Origin: Vicinamibacterales bacterium
GTDB taxonomy: Bacteria; Acidobacteriota; Vicinamibacteria; Vicinamibacterales; UBA8438
NCBI GenBank assembly: GCA_958296065.1
Contig: CATQHX010000081.1
Coordinates: forward strand, 1 to 64,000
Direction of reading: 5' to 3'
DNA length: 64,000 nucleotides
Position 1 is the first letter of the stretch; the number at the start of each line of letters is the position of its first letter. Under the pieces are notes generated by a model, which had not been told where the DNA came from, did no database searches, and saw nothing but the letters and a program-made list of their open reading frames with translations. The translations under genes and the position numbers were made by a program. Below are positions 43,214 through 51,658 of this stretch, one piece after another.

Positions 43214-44119
43214 ATGGACAGACGACAGTTTCTCGCGACCTCGGGAATGACGGTGATGGCGGCGGCGCTCCGGGATCTGCCGCTCGCCGGCTGGCAGGGG
43301 CTCACCACCTCGTTCGAGGACCTGCGCCGCGGCGTGGGCATCTTCAACGGCCAGGGGGGCACGATCGGGTGGCTCGTGAACGCGGACGGCATCCTGATCA
43401 TCGACAGCCAGAACGCCGCGGCGGCGGCCGCCTGCATCGAGGGCATCGGGGAGCGGTCGTCGAATGCCATCGACATCCTGGTCAACACGCATCACCACGG
43501 CGATCACGTCGGCGGCAACCAGACGTTCCGTCCCGTGGTCGGCTCCATCGTCGCCCACGAGAACAGCGCCATGTGGCAACGGAGCGCCGCCGAGCAGGCG
43601 GGGAACGAGGACACGCAGGCCTATCCGGACGAGACCTTCACCGATGAATGGCGGACGACGATCGGGGACGAGACGGTCGTGGCCCGGTATCACGGCGCCG
43701 GTCATACGAGCGGCGACTGCGTGGTGACCTTCGAGCAGGCCAACGTCGTGCACATGGGCGACCTGATGTTCAATCGCCTGCACCCGTTCGTCGACCGTGG
43801 CTCCGGGGCGCGGATTTCGGGCTGGATCGAGGTGTTGGAGCAGGTGTCCGAGGCACACGCCGCCGACACGATCTACATCTTCGGGCACGGGACCCCCGGT
43901 GCGGGCGTGACGGGCGACCAAGGCGAGCTCGCGCACCTGCGCGACTACTTCACGGCGGCGCTGGACCTGACCCGCCGCGAAATGGCGGCCGGCCGGTCGA
44001 GGGAAGAGATCACCGGTACCGAGTCGCTGCCGAGGTTCGAGGACCACGTGTCGCCGTTTGCGCTGCTCAGCCTGAGCGGCGTGCTCGGCGTGGCGTACGA
44101 CGAGCTCAGCGAGGGATAG
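43214..44119 (+). CDS. Exported MBL-fold metallo-hydrolase
   Basis: This 301-residue protein has a short twin-arginine leader (MDRRQFLATSGMTVMAAA). The zinc motif THHHGDHVGG gives His93, His95, Asp97 and His98; later ligands are His in GAGHTSGD, Asp in HMGDLMF and His in FGHGTPG. The family includes glyoxalase II-like hydrolases, lactonases and subclass B3 lactamase relatives. It is similar in plan to the second MBL gene at 50615-51538. The gap to the next gene is 221 bp. Confidence 0.85.
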   Translation: MDRRQFLATSGMTVMAAALRDLPLAGWQGLTTSFEDLRRGVGIFNGQGGTIGWLVNADGILIIDSQNAAAAAACIEGIGERSSNAIDILVNTHHHGDHVGGNQTFRPVVGSIVAHENSAMWQRSAAEQAGNEDTQAYPDETFTDEWRTTIGDETVVARYHGAGHTSGDCVVTFEQANVVHMGDLMFNRLHPFVDRGSGARISGWIEVLEQVSEAHAADTIYIFGHGTPGAGVTGDQGELAHLRDYFTAALDLTRREMAAGRSREEITGTESLPRFEDHVSPFALLSLSGVLGVAYDELSEG

Positions 44120-44340
44120 GCGGTGGATCCCGTCGCGCGAACGGGTCGGCCCGGCGCGCCGTAGCGAGGTGCGCCGCGGCCGGCCGGAGTCGGCGAGCAG
44201 GGACCGGCCGTCGACTCGTTTCCTCTGCCGGTTGCGTTCCGGCGCCACCGTTCCGCGACGCAGTTTCGCGACCGCCATTGCCGATTCCACTTCCGGTCGA
44301 AAAGAATCTTCGACCGGTGAGAATGCCCAGGAGGACCACC

Positions 44341-45987
44341 GTGCGTTCCATGATGCCGAAGTCGACCGTCGCCGTCGTTGCCGCGCTGTTCGTTCTGGCC
44401 CTCACGGACGGGACCGCTGCCGGGGAACCCCGTTCCGCTGCCGAGTCGCAGTCCGCCGGCGAGGACCGGCTGGAGCAGCTCAAGCAGGAGGTTCTCGCGG
44501 ACGTCGACGACCGCCGCGCCTTCATCCAGCGGATGATCGACAACCAGTTCAGTTTCGGCGAGCTCGGCTTCCAGGAGTTCGAGACGCAGCGCTACCTCAC
44601 CGGGATCCTCGAGCGGGAGGGCTTCGAAATCGAGCTCGGGACGGCGGGAATGCCCAGCGCCTGGCTGGCGCGATGGGGTTCGGGGCGACCGGTGATCGCG
44701 CTCGGCAGCGACGTCGACGGCATCCCGAAGTCGTCGCAGGTGCCGGGGGTCGCGTACCGCCAGCCGCAGATCGAGGGCGCCCCCAGCCACGGCGAGGGAC
44801 ACAACTCCGGACAGGCGGTCAACATCGCGGCGGCGCTCGCGGTCAAGGAGATCATGGAGCGGGAGGGGATCCCCGGCACGCTCCTGATCTGGCCCGGCAT
44901 CGCCGAGGAGCAACTCGGCGGCAAGGCGCACTTCGTACGGGCGGGGGTGTTCGACGACGTCGACATCGTGCTCTACAGTCACGTCAGCAGCGCGATGACG
45001 ACCGCCTGGGGCGACAGCCGCGGGAACGGAATGGTCTCGGTGGAGTACACCTTCGAAGGGGAATCGGCGCACGGTGCCGGCGACCCGTGGAACGGCCGCA
45101 GCGCGCTCGACGCGGTCGAGCTGATGAACATCGGCTGGAACTTCCGACGCGAGCACCTCCGCATCCAGCAGCGGTCGCACTACGTCATCAGCGACGGCGG
45201 CGACCAGCCGAACGTCGTGCCGTCGAGCGCCAGCGTCTGGTACTTCTTCCGCGAGAGCGACTACGACAACATCATGCGGATGTGGCGGATCGGAGACGCC
45301 ATGGCCGAGGGCGCGGCGAAGATGACCGACACCACGGTCACCTCGCGGGTCCTCGGCGCGGCCTGGCCGCAGCACCACAACCGGGTGATTGCCGAGACGA
45401 TGTTTGCCGCCATCCGGCGGGTCGGGATGCCCGACTGGTCGGAGGACGATCAGCGCTTCGCCCGCGCCGTGCAGAAGATGCTCGACGTGGAGGAGCAGGG
45501 CCTGTTGACGGAGGTGCAGGAAGAACTCGACGGCACCGAGCGGATTCCCGACAACCAGCGGCGCGGCGGCGGCTCCGACGACATCGGCGATATCTCGTGG
45601 GTGGTGCCGACCGCCACGTTGCGGTTCCCGTCCAACATTCCCGGCGGCGCGGGCCACAACTGGAACAAGTCCATCGCCATGGCCACGCCGATCGCCCACA
45701 GGGGGGCGACCGCCGGCGCCAAGGTCCAGGCACTGACCCTGCTCGACTTCCTGCTCCAGCCCCGGCTCGTGCAGCAGGCGCGGGACTACTTCGAGAAGCA
45801 GACGGAGGACCGGCAGTACACGACGTTTCTGCGGCCGGAGGACGAGCCGGCGATCTGGCTGAACCGGGAAATCATGGAGCGCTTCAAGCCGCAGCTCGAG
45901 GAGCTCTATTACGACGAGACGCGCTACGACACGTACCTGGAGCAGCTCGGCATCGAGTATCCGCAGATCGAGAGGCCGAACGACTGA
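44341..45987 (+). CDS. Secreted M20-family amidohydrolase
   Basis: This 548-residue metallo-amidohydrolase starts at GTG with AGGAGG five bases upstream and has a Sec leader (VAVVAALFVLALTDGTAAG). Metal-binding segments are SHGEGHNSG and the catalytic pair IAEEQLGGKAHF. A dimerisation domain (VEYTFEGESAHGAGDPWNGR) follows, and GGAGHNWNKSIA lies near the end. It resembles AbgB/peptidase M20D amidohydrolases that split N-acyl or p-aminobenzoyl amino acids. The export signal suggests periplasmic salvage of amides. Confidence 0.85.
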   Translation: MRSMMPKSTVAVVAALFVLALTDGTAAGEPRSAAESQSAGEDRLEQLKQEVLADVDDRRAFIQRMIDNQFSFGELGFQEFETQRYLTGILEREGFEIELGTAGMPSAWLARWGSGRPVIALGSDVDGIPKSSQVPGVAYRQPQIEGAPSHGEGHNSGQAVNIAAALAVKEIMEREGIPGTLLIWPGIAEEQLGGKAHFVRAGVFDDVDIVLYSHVSSAMTTAWGDSRGNGMVSVEYTFEGESAHGAGDPWNGRSALDAVELMNIGWNFRREHLRIQQRSHYVISDGGDQPNVVPSSASVWYFFRESDYDNIMRMWRIGDAMAEGAAKMTDTTVTSRVLGAAWPQHHNRVIAETMFAAIRRVGMPDWSEDDQRFARAVQKMLDVEEQGLLTEVQEELDGTERIPDNQRRGGGSDDIGDISWVVPTATLRFPSNIPGGAGHNWNKSIAMATPIAHRGATAGAKVQALTLLDFLLQPRLVQQARDYFEKQTEDRQYTTFLRPEDEPAIWLNREIMERFKPQLEELYYDETRYDTYLEQLGIEYPQIERPND

Positions 45988-46008
45988 GCCCTCGCAGCTC
46001 GCGAGGGC
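45988..46008. terminator. Hairpin between convergent genes
   Basis: GCCCTCGC pairs perfectly with GCGAGGGC across a 5-base loop, starting immediately after the M20 stop and ending 6 bp before the end of the STAS gene. It may act in both directions; there is no T-tract. Confidence 0.5.
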
Positions 46009-46014
46009 GGCCGG

Positions 46015-46374
46015 TTACCCGCGGGCCGCGGCGAGGGCCGAGTCCAGGGAGTCGAGCATCGGAATGATCCGGTGCATGCCGGAGAGCCGGAAGATATCCG
46101 CCAGGTGAGAAACCAGGTTGCACAGGGCCAGGCGCCCTTCGCGCCGCTGCAACTCGCGGGCCGTCGTGAGGACGATCCGCAGGCCGGCGCTGCCGATGTA
46201 GCTCAGCTTGCGGCAGTCGAGGACGACACGCTCGGCCCCGTCGTCGAGCAGTCCCTGTATCGACTCCTCGAATCCCTTCGCGGCAGGGGAGTTGAGGTGT
46301 CCCTGCAGCGTGACGACGAGAACGCCTGCGTCCCGTCCGATCTCGCAACTGAAAGCCAGCGGTTTCTTCGCCAT
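46015..46374 (-). CDS. STAS-domain anti-sigma factor antagonist
   Basis: This 119-residue STAS protein has GVLVVTLQGHLNSPAAKGFE, VVLDCRKLSYIGSAGLRIVL and LALCNLVSHLADIFRLSG. The phosphorylatable serine is Ser62 in YIGSAGL, although the usual Asp before Ser is Gly here. Such proteins are phosphorylated by an RsbW-type kinase and reactivated by a PP2C phosphatase. The divergent neighbour at 46477 encodes that kind of phosphatase, with about 100 bp between starts, so the two form part of a partner-switching module. No anti-sigma kinase is in the window. Confidence 0.85.
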   Translation of the reverse strand: MAKKPLAFSCEIGRDAGVLVVTLQGHLNSPAAKGFEESIQGLLDDGAERVVLDCRKLSYIGSAGLRIVLTTARELQRREGRLALCNLVSHLADIFRLSGMHRIIPMLDSLDSALAAARG

Positions 46375-46476
46375 GGTCGGCCCTCCGATGCCGCAACTGC
46401 GATACCAGTGTAGACCACGTGCACTCAGCGCTCCGTTGTTGCGGATCGACTCACCGTAGTCGTCCAGACGGTTCAC

Positions 46477-47880
46477 ATGACCACGGAAGTCGAGGCCCTG
46501 AACATCGCCATCGGGAGCGTCCTCGCTTTCAACGGGATCGTCCTGATGGTGATCTGGTGGTCGACAGGATCCAGGACCAGCATCGAGATGCCGGCTTTCG
46601 GCGCCTGCTGGCTGCTGTACGGCCTTCGCAGTCTCGGACAGGTCGAGGCCCTGAAGGCCGCCGCCCCGATCGACCCCGTGCTTTGGGACCGGATAACCTA
46701 CGGCGCCTACTACGCTCAGGGTATCGGATCGTGGATATTCATCGAGGCCTTCTGGCGCACGAGCGGCGTGCTCAAGATCTTCCGGCGCTTCTGGCAGTTC
46801 CACATCGCTTTCACGATGGTAGCGATCGGCAGCGACGTCTACCAGGGCGCCGGCGGATCGATGCTCCAACAGCACGTAGCCCTGCTGCTGGTGTACATCA
46901 CGACGACTATCGTCCACTTTTTCACCGGCCACATCCGCTACGAGGTGGGAACGCGCACTTCATACGTCGCGACGGTCATAGCAGCGACAATCATCCTTCA
47001 TGACGTTCTGGCCAGACTCGGTCTGTTGCCATGGACGCAGTTGTTCGGACCCATCGGCATGGCCACGCTCGCCGTTGCGATCTCGTACAACCTGCTGAAA
47101 AGGGCGATCGACAACGAGACGCGCGTCACCGCCCTCGAGACCGAGCTGGCCACGGCGCTGAAAATACAGAAGTCCCTGCTGCCGCGCCGGCAGCCGGGTA
47201 TCGAGTCCGGGGGATTCAGCGTGCGGCACATTCCGGCGGACCTGGTCGGCGGCGACTTCTACGACGTCATACCTGTCGACAAGCGGCGGTTCGGCGTCCT
47301 GGTGGCCGACGTGACGGGGCACGGCATTCCGGCGGCGCTGATCGCCAATCTGGTGAAGATGGCTTCCGTGGCCAACGCCTCCTCTGTCGCGAATCCGTCG
47401 AGGTTCCTGGCGGGAATGAACGCGGACCTCATCGATCAGCTCAACGATCACTTCGTGACGGCGGCTTGCGCGTACTTCGATCTCGAAGCCGGCGAACTGC
47501 ACGTATCGAGCGCCGGCCACCCGTACCCGATCCTCACCTCGCGACATCGTCCGGGCGCCGAGGAGATAGGCACCGCCGGGGCCGCCATCGGAGTGCTCCA
47601 CGACGAGGTCTACCCGTCGAGCCGACACCGGATCACGGCGGGAGACCGGGTGGTCTTGTACAGCGACGGACTGACCGAGGCGACTGCCCCGGACGGCGAG
47701 ATGTTCGCTCTGCGACGGTTTCGGCAGATGCTCCAGAACGACCGTCTGGTGAGCAGCGAGCGGTGTGCCGAGAATACCCTCGAACAGCTCGCCAGATGGC
47801 GGCAGCAATCGGCACTCGCCCTCGACGACGACCTGACGCTCATCATCGTCGACATCCCGGACCGGCCCACGGCGGCCTGA
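46477..47880 (+). CDS. Membrane-anchored SpoIIE/RsbU-type PP2C phosphatase
   Basis: This 467-residue protein has about seven hydrophobic segments in residues 1-210 (for example IAIGSVLAFNGIVLMVIWW, VALLLVYITTTIVHFFTG and GPIGMATLAVAISYNLL). A short coiled coil (ETRVTALETELATALKIQKS) leads to the phosphatase: SGGFSVRHIPADLVGGDFYD, VLVADVTGHGIPAAL, VVLYSDGLTEA and LDDDLTLIIVDI, the metal-binding aspartates of the SpoIIE family. A membrane sensor domain that controls dephosphorylation of the adjacent STAS antagonist is the likely arrangement (inference from the pair). Confidence 0.87.
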   Translation: MTTEVEALNIAIGSVLAFNGIVLMVIWWSTGSRTSIEMPAFGACWLLYGLRSLGQVEALKAAAPIDPVLWDRITYGAYYAQGIGSWIFIEAFWRTSGVLKIFRRFWQFHIAFTMVAIGSDVYQGAGGSMLQQHVALLLVYITTTIVHFFTGHIRYEVGTRTSYVATVIAATIILHDVLARLGLLPWTQLFGPIGMATLAVAISYNLLKRAIDNETRVTALETELATALKIQKSLLPRRQPGIESGGFSVRHIPADLVGGDFYDVIPVDKRRFGVLVADVTGHGIPAALIANLVKMASVANASSVANPSRFLAGMNADLIDQLNDHFVTAACAYFDLEAGELHVSSAGHPYPILTSRHRPGAEEIGTAGAAIGVLHDEVYPSSRHRITAGDRVVLYSDGLTEATAPDGEMFALRRFRQMLQNDRLVSSERCAENTLEQLARWRQQSALALDDDLTLIIVDIPDRPTAA

Positions 47881-47947
47881 CGAGCTCCTCCGTCCAGCCT
47901 TGCGACACGCTCCGCCGGCCCAGGCGGGCGGGATGCGGATGAGGAGG

Positions 47948-49561
47948 CTACCGGCGCCCCGAGCCGAATAGCACTCTGCCCGGCCGCTCCCCGGAATGCT
48001 CGCCGCCGTCCACGACCAGCGTGCCGTTGACCAGCACGTACTCGACGCCCACGGCGTATTGGTGCGGCTCCGGAAAGGTCGCGCGGTCGATGACGCGGTC
48101 GGGATCGAAGACGGCGATGTCGGCGAAGAACCCTTCGCGGAGCAGGCCGCGGTCCTGCAGACCGAGCCGCTGGGCGGTGGCGCCGCTCATCTTGCGTACC
48201 GCCTGCTCGAGCGTCAGCACGCCGCGCTCGCGCACGTAGCGACCCAGCACGCGGGCGAACGTGCCGTACTCGCGCGGGTGCGGTACGCTCGCGCCGAAGA
48301 CCGACACCCCGCCGTCGGAACCGATGGCGGTGGCCGGGTGCCGCATGATGCGCTCGACATCCGCCTCGTCCATCGCGTGGTAGATCGCGCGGGCGCCGCC
48401 GTTCTCGACGATCTCCATGACCAGGTCGGCGGCGTCGGCCACCGTCACCTCGATTTCCCGCTCTGCGAGGATGTCGGCGAGGCTCTTGCCCTCCAGTGAC
48501 CGGTCCCACTCGCACAGGCCGATGACGATGTTCGCCGGGTCGCCGCCGCCCCGGTCGTGCTCGATGCGGTAGACGATCTCCTCGCGGATACGCCGGCGCG
48601 TCTCGGGGTCCCGCAGTCGCGCGATCAGCTCCTGCGTGCCCCCGGCCTGCGCCCACTGCGGCACCACCGCGGTGATCCCCGTCTGCGAGGCCGTGTAGGG
48701 ATACTGGTCGATGGTGATGTCGACCCCGCGCGCACGGGCGGCGTCCACCAGCGCGAGACTGTCCGCGCTGCGGCCCCACATGTCACGGCTGATCGCCTTG
48801 TGATGGGTCATCTGCACCGGGATGCCCGCCTCCTCGCCGATGCGGATGGTCTCGCGCACCGAGTCGAGCAGCCGTAGCGCCTCGTCACGCATGTGCGAGA
48901 TGTAGATGCCGCCGTGCTCCGCCGCCACCCGCGAGAGCTCGATCACCTCCTCGGTCGAGGTGAAGCTGCCGGGAACGTAGAACAGGCCGGTGGACAATCC
49001 GAAGGCGCCCTGCTGCATCGCCTCGGCGACGAGCGTGCGCATGCGGTCGAGCTCGTCACGCGTCGGGTCGCGGTCGTCGCTGCCCATGACGGTGCGGCGG
49101 ATGGTGCCCTGGCCGGCGAAGATCCCCCAGTTCGGACTGATGCCGAGCTCCGCGATTCGCGCCAAGTGCTCCGCGACGGGCCACGGCGAGCTGCCGTCGT
49201 TGCCCTCGGTGAGGGTCGTGACGCCCTGCAGCAGGTAGTTGTCGGCCGTCGGTACGTCGAAGATGCCGCGCACCGCGTGGGTGTGCGGATCGATGAACCC
49301 GGGCGCCACCACAAGCCCCTCGGCGTCGATCACGCGGTCGGCGGAAGCGTCCGGCAGATGGCCGATGCGCTCGATTCGGTCGCCGCGCACAGCGACGTCG
49401 GCGCGCACCCAGGGGTTTCCGGCGCCGTCGACCACGCGGCCGCCACGGATGAGCAGATCGAAAGGCTCTTCGTCCTGCGCGGCGAGAGACCCGGCGAACA
49501 GGACCAGGGCGAAGAAGAACACGAACACGTGCACGTTCGTCGTCAGGTTCTCTCGGTGCAT
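47948..49561 (-). CDS. N-acyl-D-amino-acid deacylase (D-aminoacylase)
   Basis: This 537-residue amidohydrolase has a Sec leader (VHVFVFFFALVLFAGSLAAQ). FDLLIRGGRVVDGAGNPWVR and VVAPGFIDPHTHAVRGI carry the first metal-binding His pair. ISHMRDEALRLLDSV and VQMTHHKAISRDMWG give later ligands, and AIGSDGGVSVFGASVPHPRE gives the catalytic Asp. It removes acyl groups from D-amino acids and may recycle D-amino-acid derivatives from cell walls. A short relic of a second copy is at 31925-31990. Confidence 0.88.
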   Translation of the reverse strand: MHRENLTTNVHVFVFFFALVLFAGSLAAQDEEPFDLLIRGGRVVDGAGNPWVRADVAVRGDRIERIGHLPDASADRVIDAEGLVVAPGFIDPHTHAVRGIFDVPTADNYLLQGVTTLTEGNDGSSPWPVAEHLARIAELGISPNWGIFAGQGTIRRTVMGSDDRDPTRDELDRMRTLVAEAMQQGAFGLSTGLFYVPGSFTSTEEVIELSRVAAEHGGIYISHMRDEALRLLDSVRETIRIGEEAGIPVQMTHHKAISRDMWGRSADSLALVDAARARGVDITIDQYPYTASQTGITAVVPQWAQAGGTQELIARLRDPETRRRIREEIVYRIEHDRGGGDPANIVIGLCEWDRSLEGKSLADILAEREIEVTVADAADLVMEIVENGGARAIYHAMDEADVERIMRHPATAIGSDGGVSVFGASVPHPREYGTFARVLGRYVRERGVLTLEQAVRKMSGATAQRLGLQDRGLLREGFFADIAVFDPDRVIDRATFPEPHQYAVGVEYVLVNGTLVVDGGEHSGERPGRVLFGSGRR

Positions 49562-49887
49562 GGCGGAACTCCCCTCGTGCGGCGTAGCGCGGACACGACC
49601 GACGGTGCGATTCTAAACCGCGCGAGTAAGGAGGGCACGCGATCCGGAGGAGTAGAGTAGTACGGCATCGGTGAAGTCCTGGCAGGATGTTTGCCCGGAC
49701 AAGGAGCGTCGGATTGCGTTCGACGGGCTGCCCGGCGTCGTGGTCGATCTGAACGCCGCGTGGAATCCGCCGTGGCTCCGGCGCGAGTGATCGTGCGACT
49801 CATTGAAATGATCCCGAACGCACTACACACGTCGACGAGGTCTCGTTCTGGAGCAGCGGCGGCATCGCCAGCGACGGCATCGAGAGC
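49562..49887. other. Gap with out-of-frame spondin 5' remnant
   Basis: No complete gene. From 49807 the frame of the spondin ORF is open and reads THVDEVSFWSSGGIASDGIE, which continues the domain upstream of its first ATG. A TGA at 49804-49806 blocks it. Nothing further upstream matches the missing N-terminus or its leader. Confidence 0.5.
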
Positions 49888-50310
49888 ATGGCCGAGACCG
49901 GTGCCGTCACCACGCTCTGCAACGAAGTGCAGGCCGAGGCGGATCGTGGCCGAGCGGGCGGCTGCGTCAGGGGGCTGGAAGCCTCGTTTCGTTCCCCGGG
50001 CACGGCCACCCTGTCGTTCGACGTCGACGAGGATTACCCGTTCCTGACCCTGGTGTCGATGATCGCGCCCAGCCCGGACTGGTTCGTGGGCGTCGATGGC
50101 ATCGCGCTCCGGGAGGGACAGTGCTGGGCGTCGCGAGTCGAGAGAAACCTCATGGGTTACGACGCCGGTACCGACAGCGGCGCGACGTTCACGGCTCGAG
50201 ACGCCGACGTCAGCCCCCACGAGCCGATCGGCCCGATCGAGGCGCTCCCCGCCGACGTGCGGGAGGTACCCTTCGCCATGCTCGTCCTGGAACGGGAAGA
50301 CGGCGGCTAG
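49888..50310 (+). CDS. Truncated spondin-domain protein
   Basis: This 140-residue frame covers the C-terminal two thirds of a Spondin_N domain: FRSPGTATLSFDVDEDYPFL, SMIAPSPDWFVGVDGIAL, NLMGYDAGTDSGATFTARDA and EPIGPIEALP. Bacterial spondin proteins are normally about 200 residues or more with a signal peptide. Here the leader is missing, and homologous codons continue upstream to a stop at 49804, so it is probably a 5'-broken gene. Its TAG stop is part of a CTAG bordering a palindromic repeat. A second, shorter spondin relic is at about 53095-53205. Confidence 0.6.
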   Translation: MAETGAVTTLCNEVQAEADRGRAGGCVRGLEASFRSPGTATLSFDVDEDYPFLTLVSMIAPSPDWFVGVDGIALREGQCWASRVERNLMGYDAGTDSGATFTARDADVSPHEPIGPIEALPADVREVPFAMLVLEREDGG

Positions 50311-50417
50311 GAGCTTGCGCCGCAGGACGCAGCGAAGCGAAGTGCTGCGGCGCAAGGTCATGGGGAGCGGGGGGGATGGGCCGAACGCTGAGTCAGCGAG
50401 GCGTTTCGGGGCGCTAG
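50311..50417. repeat. CTAG-bounded palindromic repeat, copy 3
   Basis: A 103-bp body lies between CTAG at 50307-50310 (the spondin stop codon) and CTAG at 50414-50417. It is clearly homologous to the tandem copies at 33961-34173 and in the same orientation relative to the preceding gene. The first hairpin is kept; the second has lost a few pairs. Confidence 0.82.
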
Positions 50418-50614
50418 CAGGATCGAGACACGGGCGGATCGACCACGCAGGGTCGCCGGGTGTGGCCGGCAGACCCGGTGTCCTCCCACCCGTTGGGCCC
50501 CCTGTCGCAAATGACGACGGAGCGATCCCGCAGAGCGGCGCACGTTATAGTTTCGAGGGGCGCCGCATCCGGCGCCGGAACGCGCCGCATCCGGCCGGAA
50601 GAGGAGACGCAGAG

Positions 50615-51538
50615 ATGAAACGCAGCGTGTGCCTGGGAATTCTGACTCTGGTCGGCGTCCTGCTGACGGCGGCGACCTACGAGGCGCGGCAGGAGCGAGT
50701 GGACCTCGAGGTCCAGACCCTTACCGACAACCTCTACATGCTGGCCAACGCGTCGACGGTGCAGGGGATGGGCGGCGGCGGAAACACCGCGATCTGGGTC
50801 ATGGCCGACGGCGTGGCGCTGGTCGACACCAAGATCAACGGCTACGGCCAGGACATCATCGCCCACGTGGCGGAGCTCACCGACAAGCCGATCACGACCG
50901 TCATCAACACCCACACGCACTACGACCACAGCGGCGGCAACATCGAGCTTCCCGACACGGTCGACTTCGTGGTGCACGAGAACACGCGCGCGCAAATGGC
51001 CCGGGACACGTGCGAGCCGGTGACCAACTGCGACGCGTTCAAGGGCGCAAACGCCGGGTACCTGCCGCAGACCACCTACTCGGACCGGATGTCGCTGTTC
51101 AGCGGCCCCGACCAGATCGATCTCTACCACTTCGGCCGCGGTCACACCGACGGCGACACCTTCATCGTCTTCAAGGCCGCGCGCACCATGCACACGGGCG
51201 ACATGTTCCAGCGCAAGGGCCTGCCGTTCATCGACGTAACCAACGGCAACGGCAGCGCGACCGAGTTCGGCTCCACGCTGCGGAAGGCGGTTGCCGGCAT
51301 CTCCGGCGTCGACACGGTGATCCCGGGCCACAACCCGACGCCGGTCACCTGGCCCGAGTTCGTCGACTTCAGCGGGTTCTACAACGACGTGGTGAGCAAG
51401 GCGCAGAACGGCAAGGCCGCCGGCCGGTCGGTGGACGACGTGGTCGCCGCCTACAGCGTACCGGACGAGTACAGCGACTTCGCGGCACCGGAGCAAAGCG
51501 TGCGGACGACGATGCAGTACGTCTACGAAGGGCGGTAG
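50615..51538 (+). CDS. Secreted MBL-fold metallo-hydrolase
   Basis: This 307-residue protein has GAGGAG upstream and a Sec leader (VCLGILTLVGVLLTAATYEA). NTHTHYDHSGG supplies zinc ligands His100, His102, Asp104 and His105; others are His in GRGHTDGD, Asp in HTGDMFQ and His in IPGHNPTP. A DTCEPVTNCDAF insert has two cysteines that may form a disulphide. The substrate is unknown. It precedes a sugar dehydrogenase by 120 bp on the same strand. Confidence 0.85.
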   Translation: MKRSVCLGILTLVGVLLTAATYEARQERVDLEVQTLTDNLYMLANASTVQGMGGGGNTAIWVMADGVALVDTKINGYGQDIIAHVAELTDKPITTVINTHTHYDHSGGNIELPDTVDFVVHENTRAQMARDTCEPVTNCDAFKGANAGYLPQTTYSDRMSLFSGPDQIDLYHFGRGHTDGDTFIVFKAARTMHTGDMFQRKGLPFIDVTNGNGSATEFGSTLRKAVAGISGVDTVIPGHNPTPVTWPEFVDFSGFYNDVVSKAQNGKAAGRSVDDVVAAYSVPDEYSDFAAPEQSVRTTMQYVYEGR

Positions 51539-51658
51539 GCAGAGCGGAACGCCTCGTCGCGACCCCGAACCGAAGAAGGCCTCTTCGCGGGGTGACGAGC
51601 GCCGCCCTGCGCGCTGCCGGAGTAAAGGGTGCCGGGCTGTGTGACGTCAGGAGGCAGC

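Noticed and set aside
50096-50614. Upstream extension of the MBL gene frame
   Set aside because: The ATG at 50615 has a strong ribosome binding site and a signal peptide follows; the extension overlaps the spondin ORF and the repeat.
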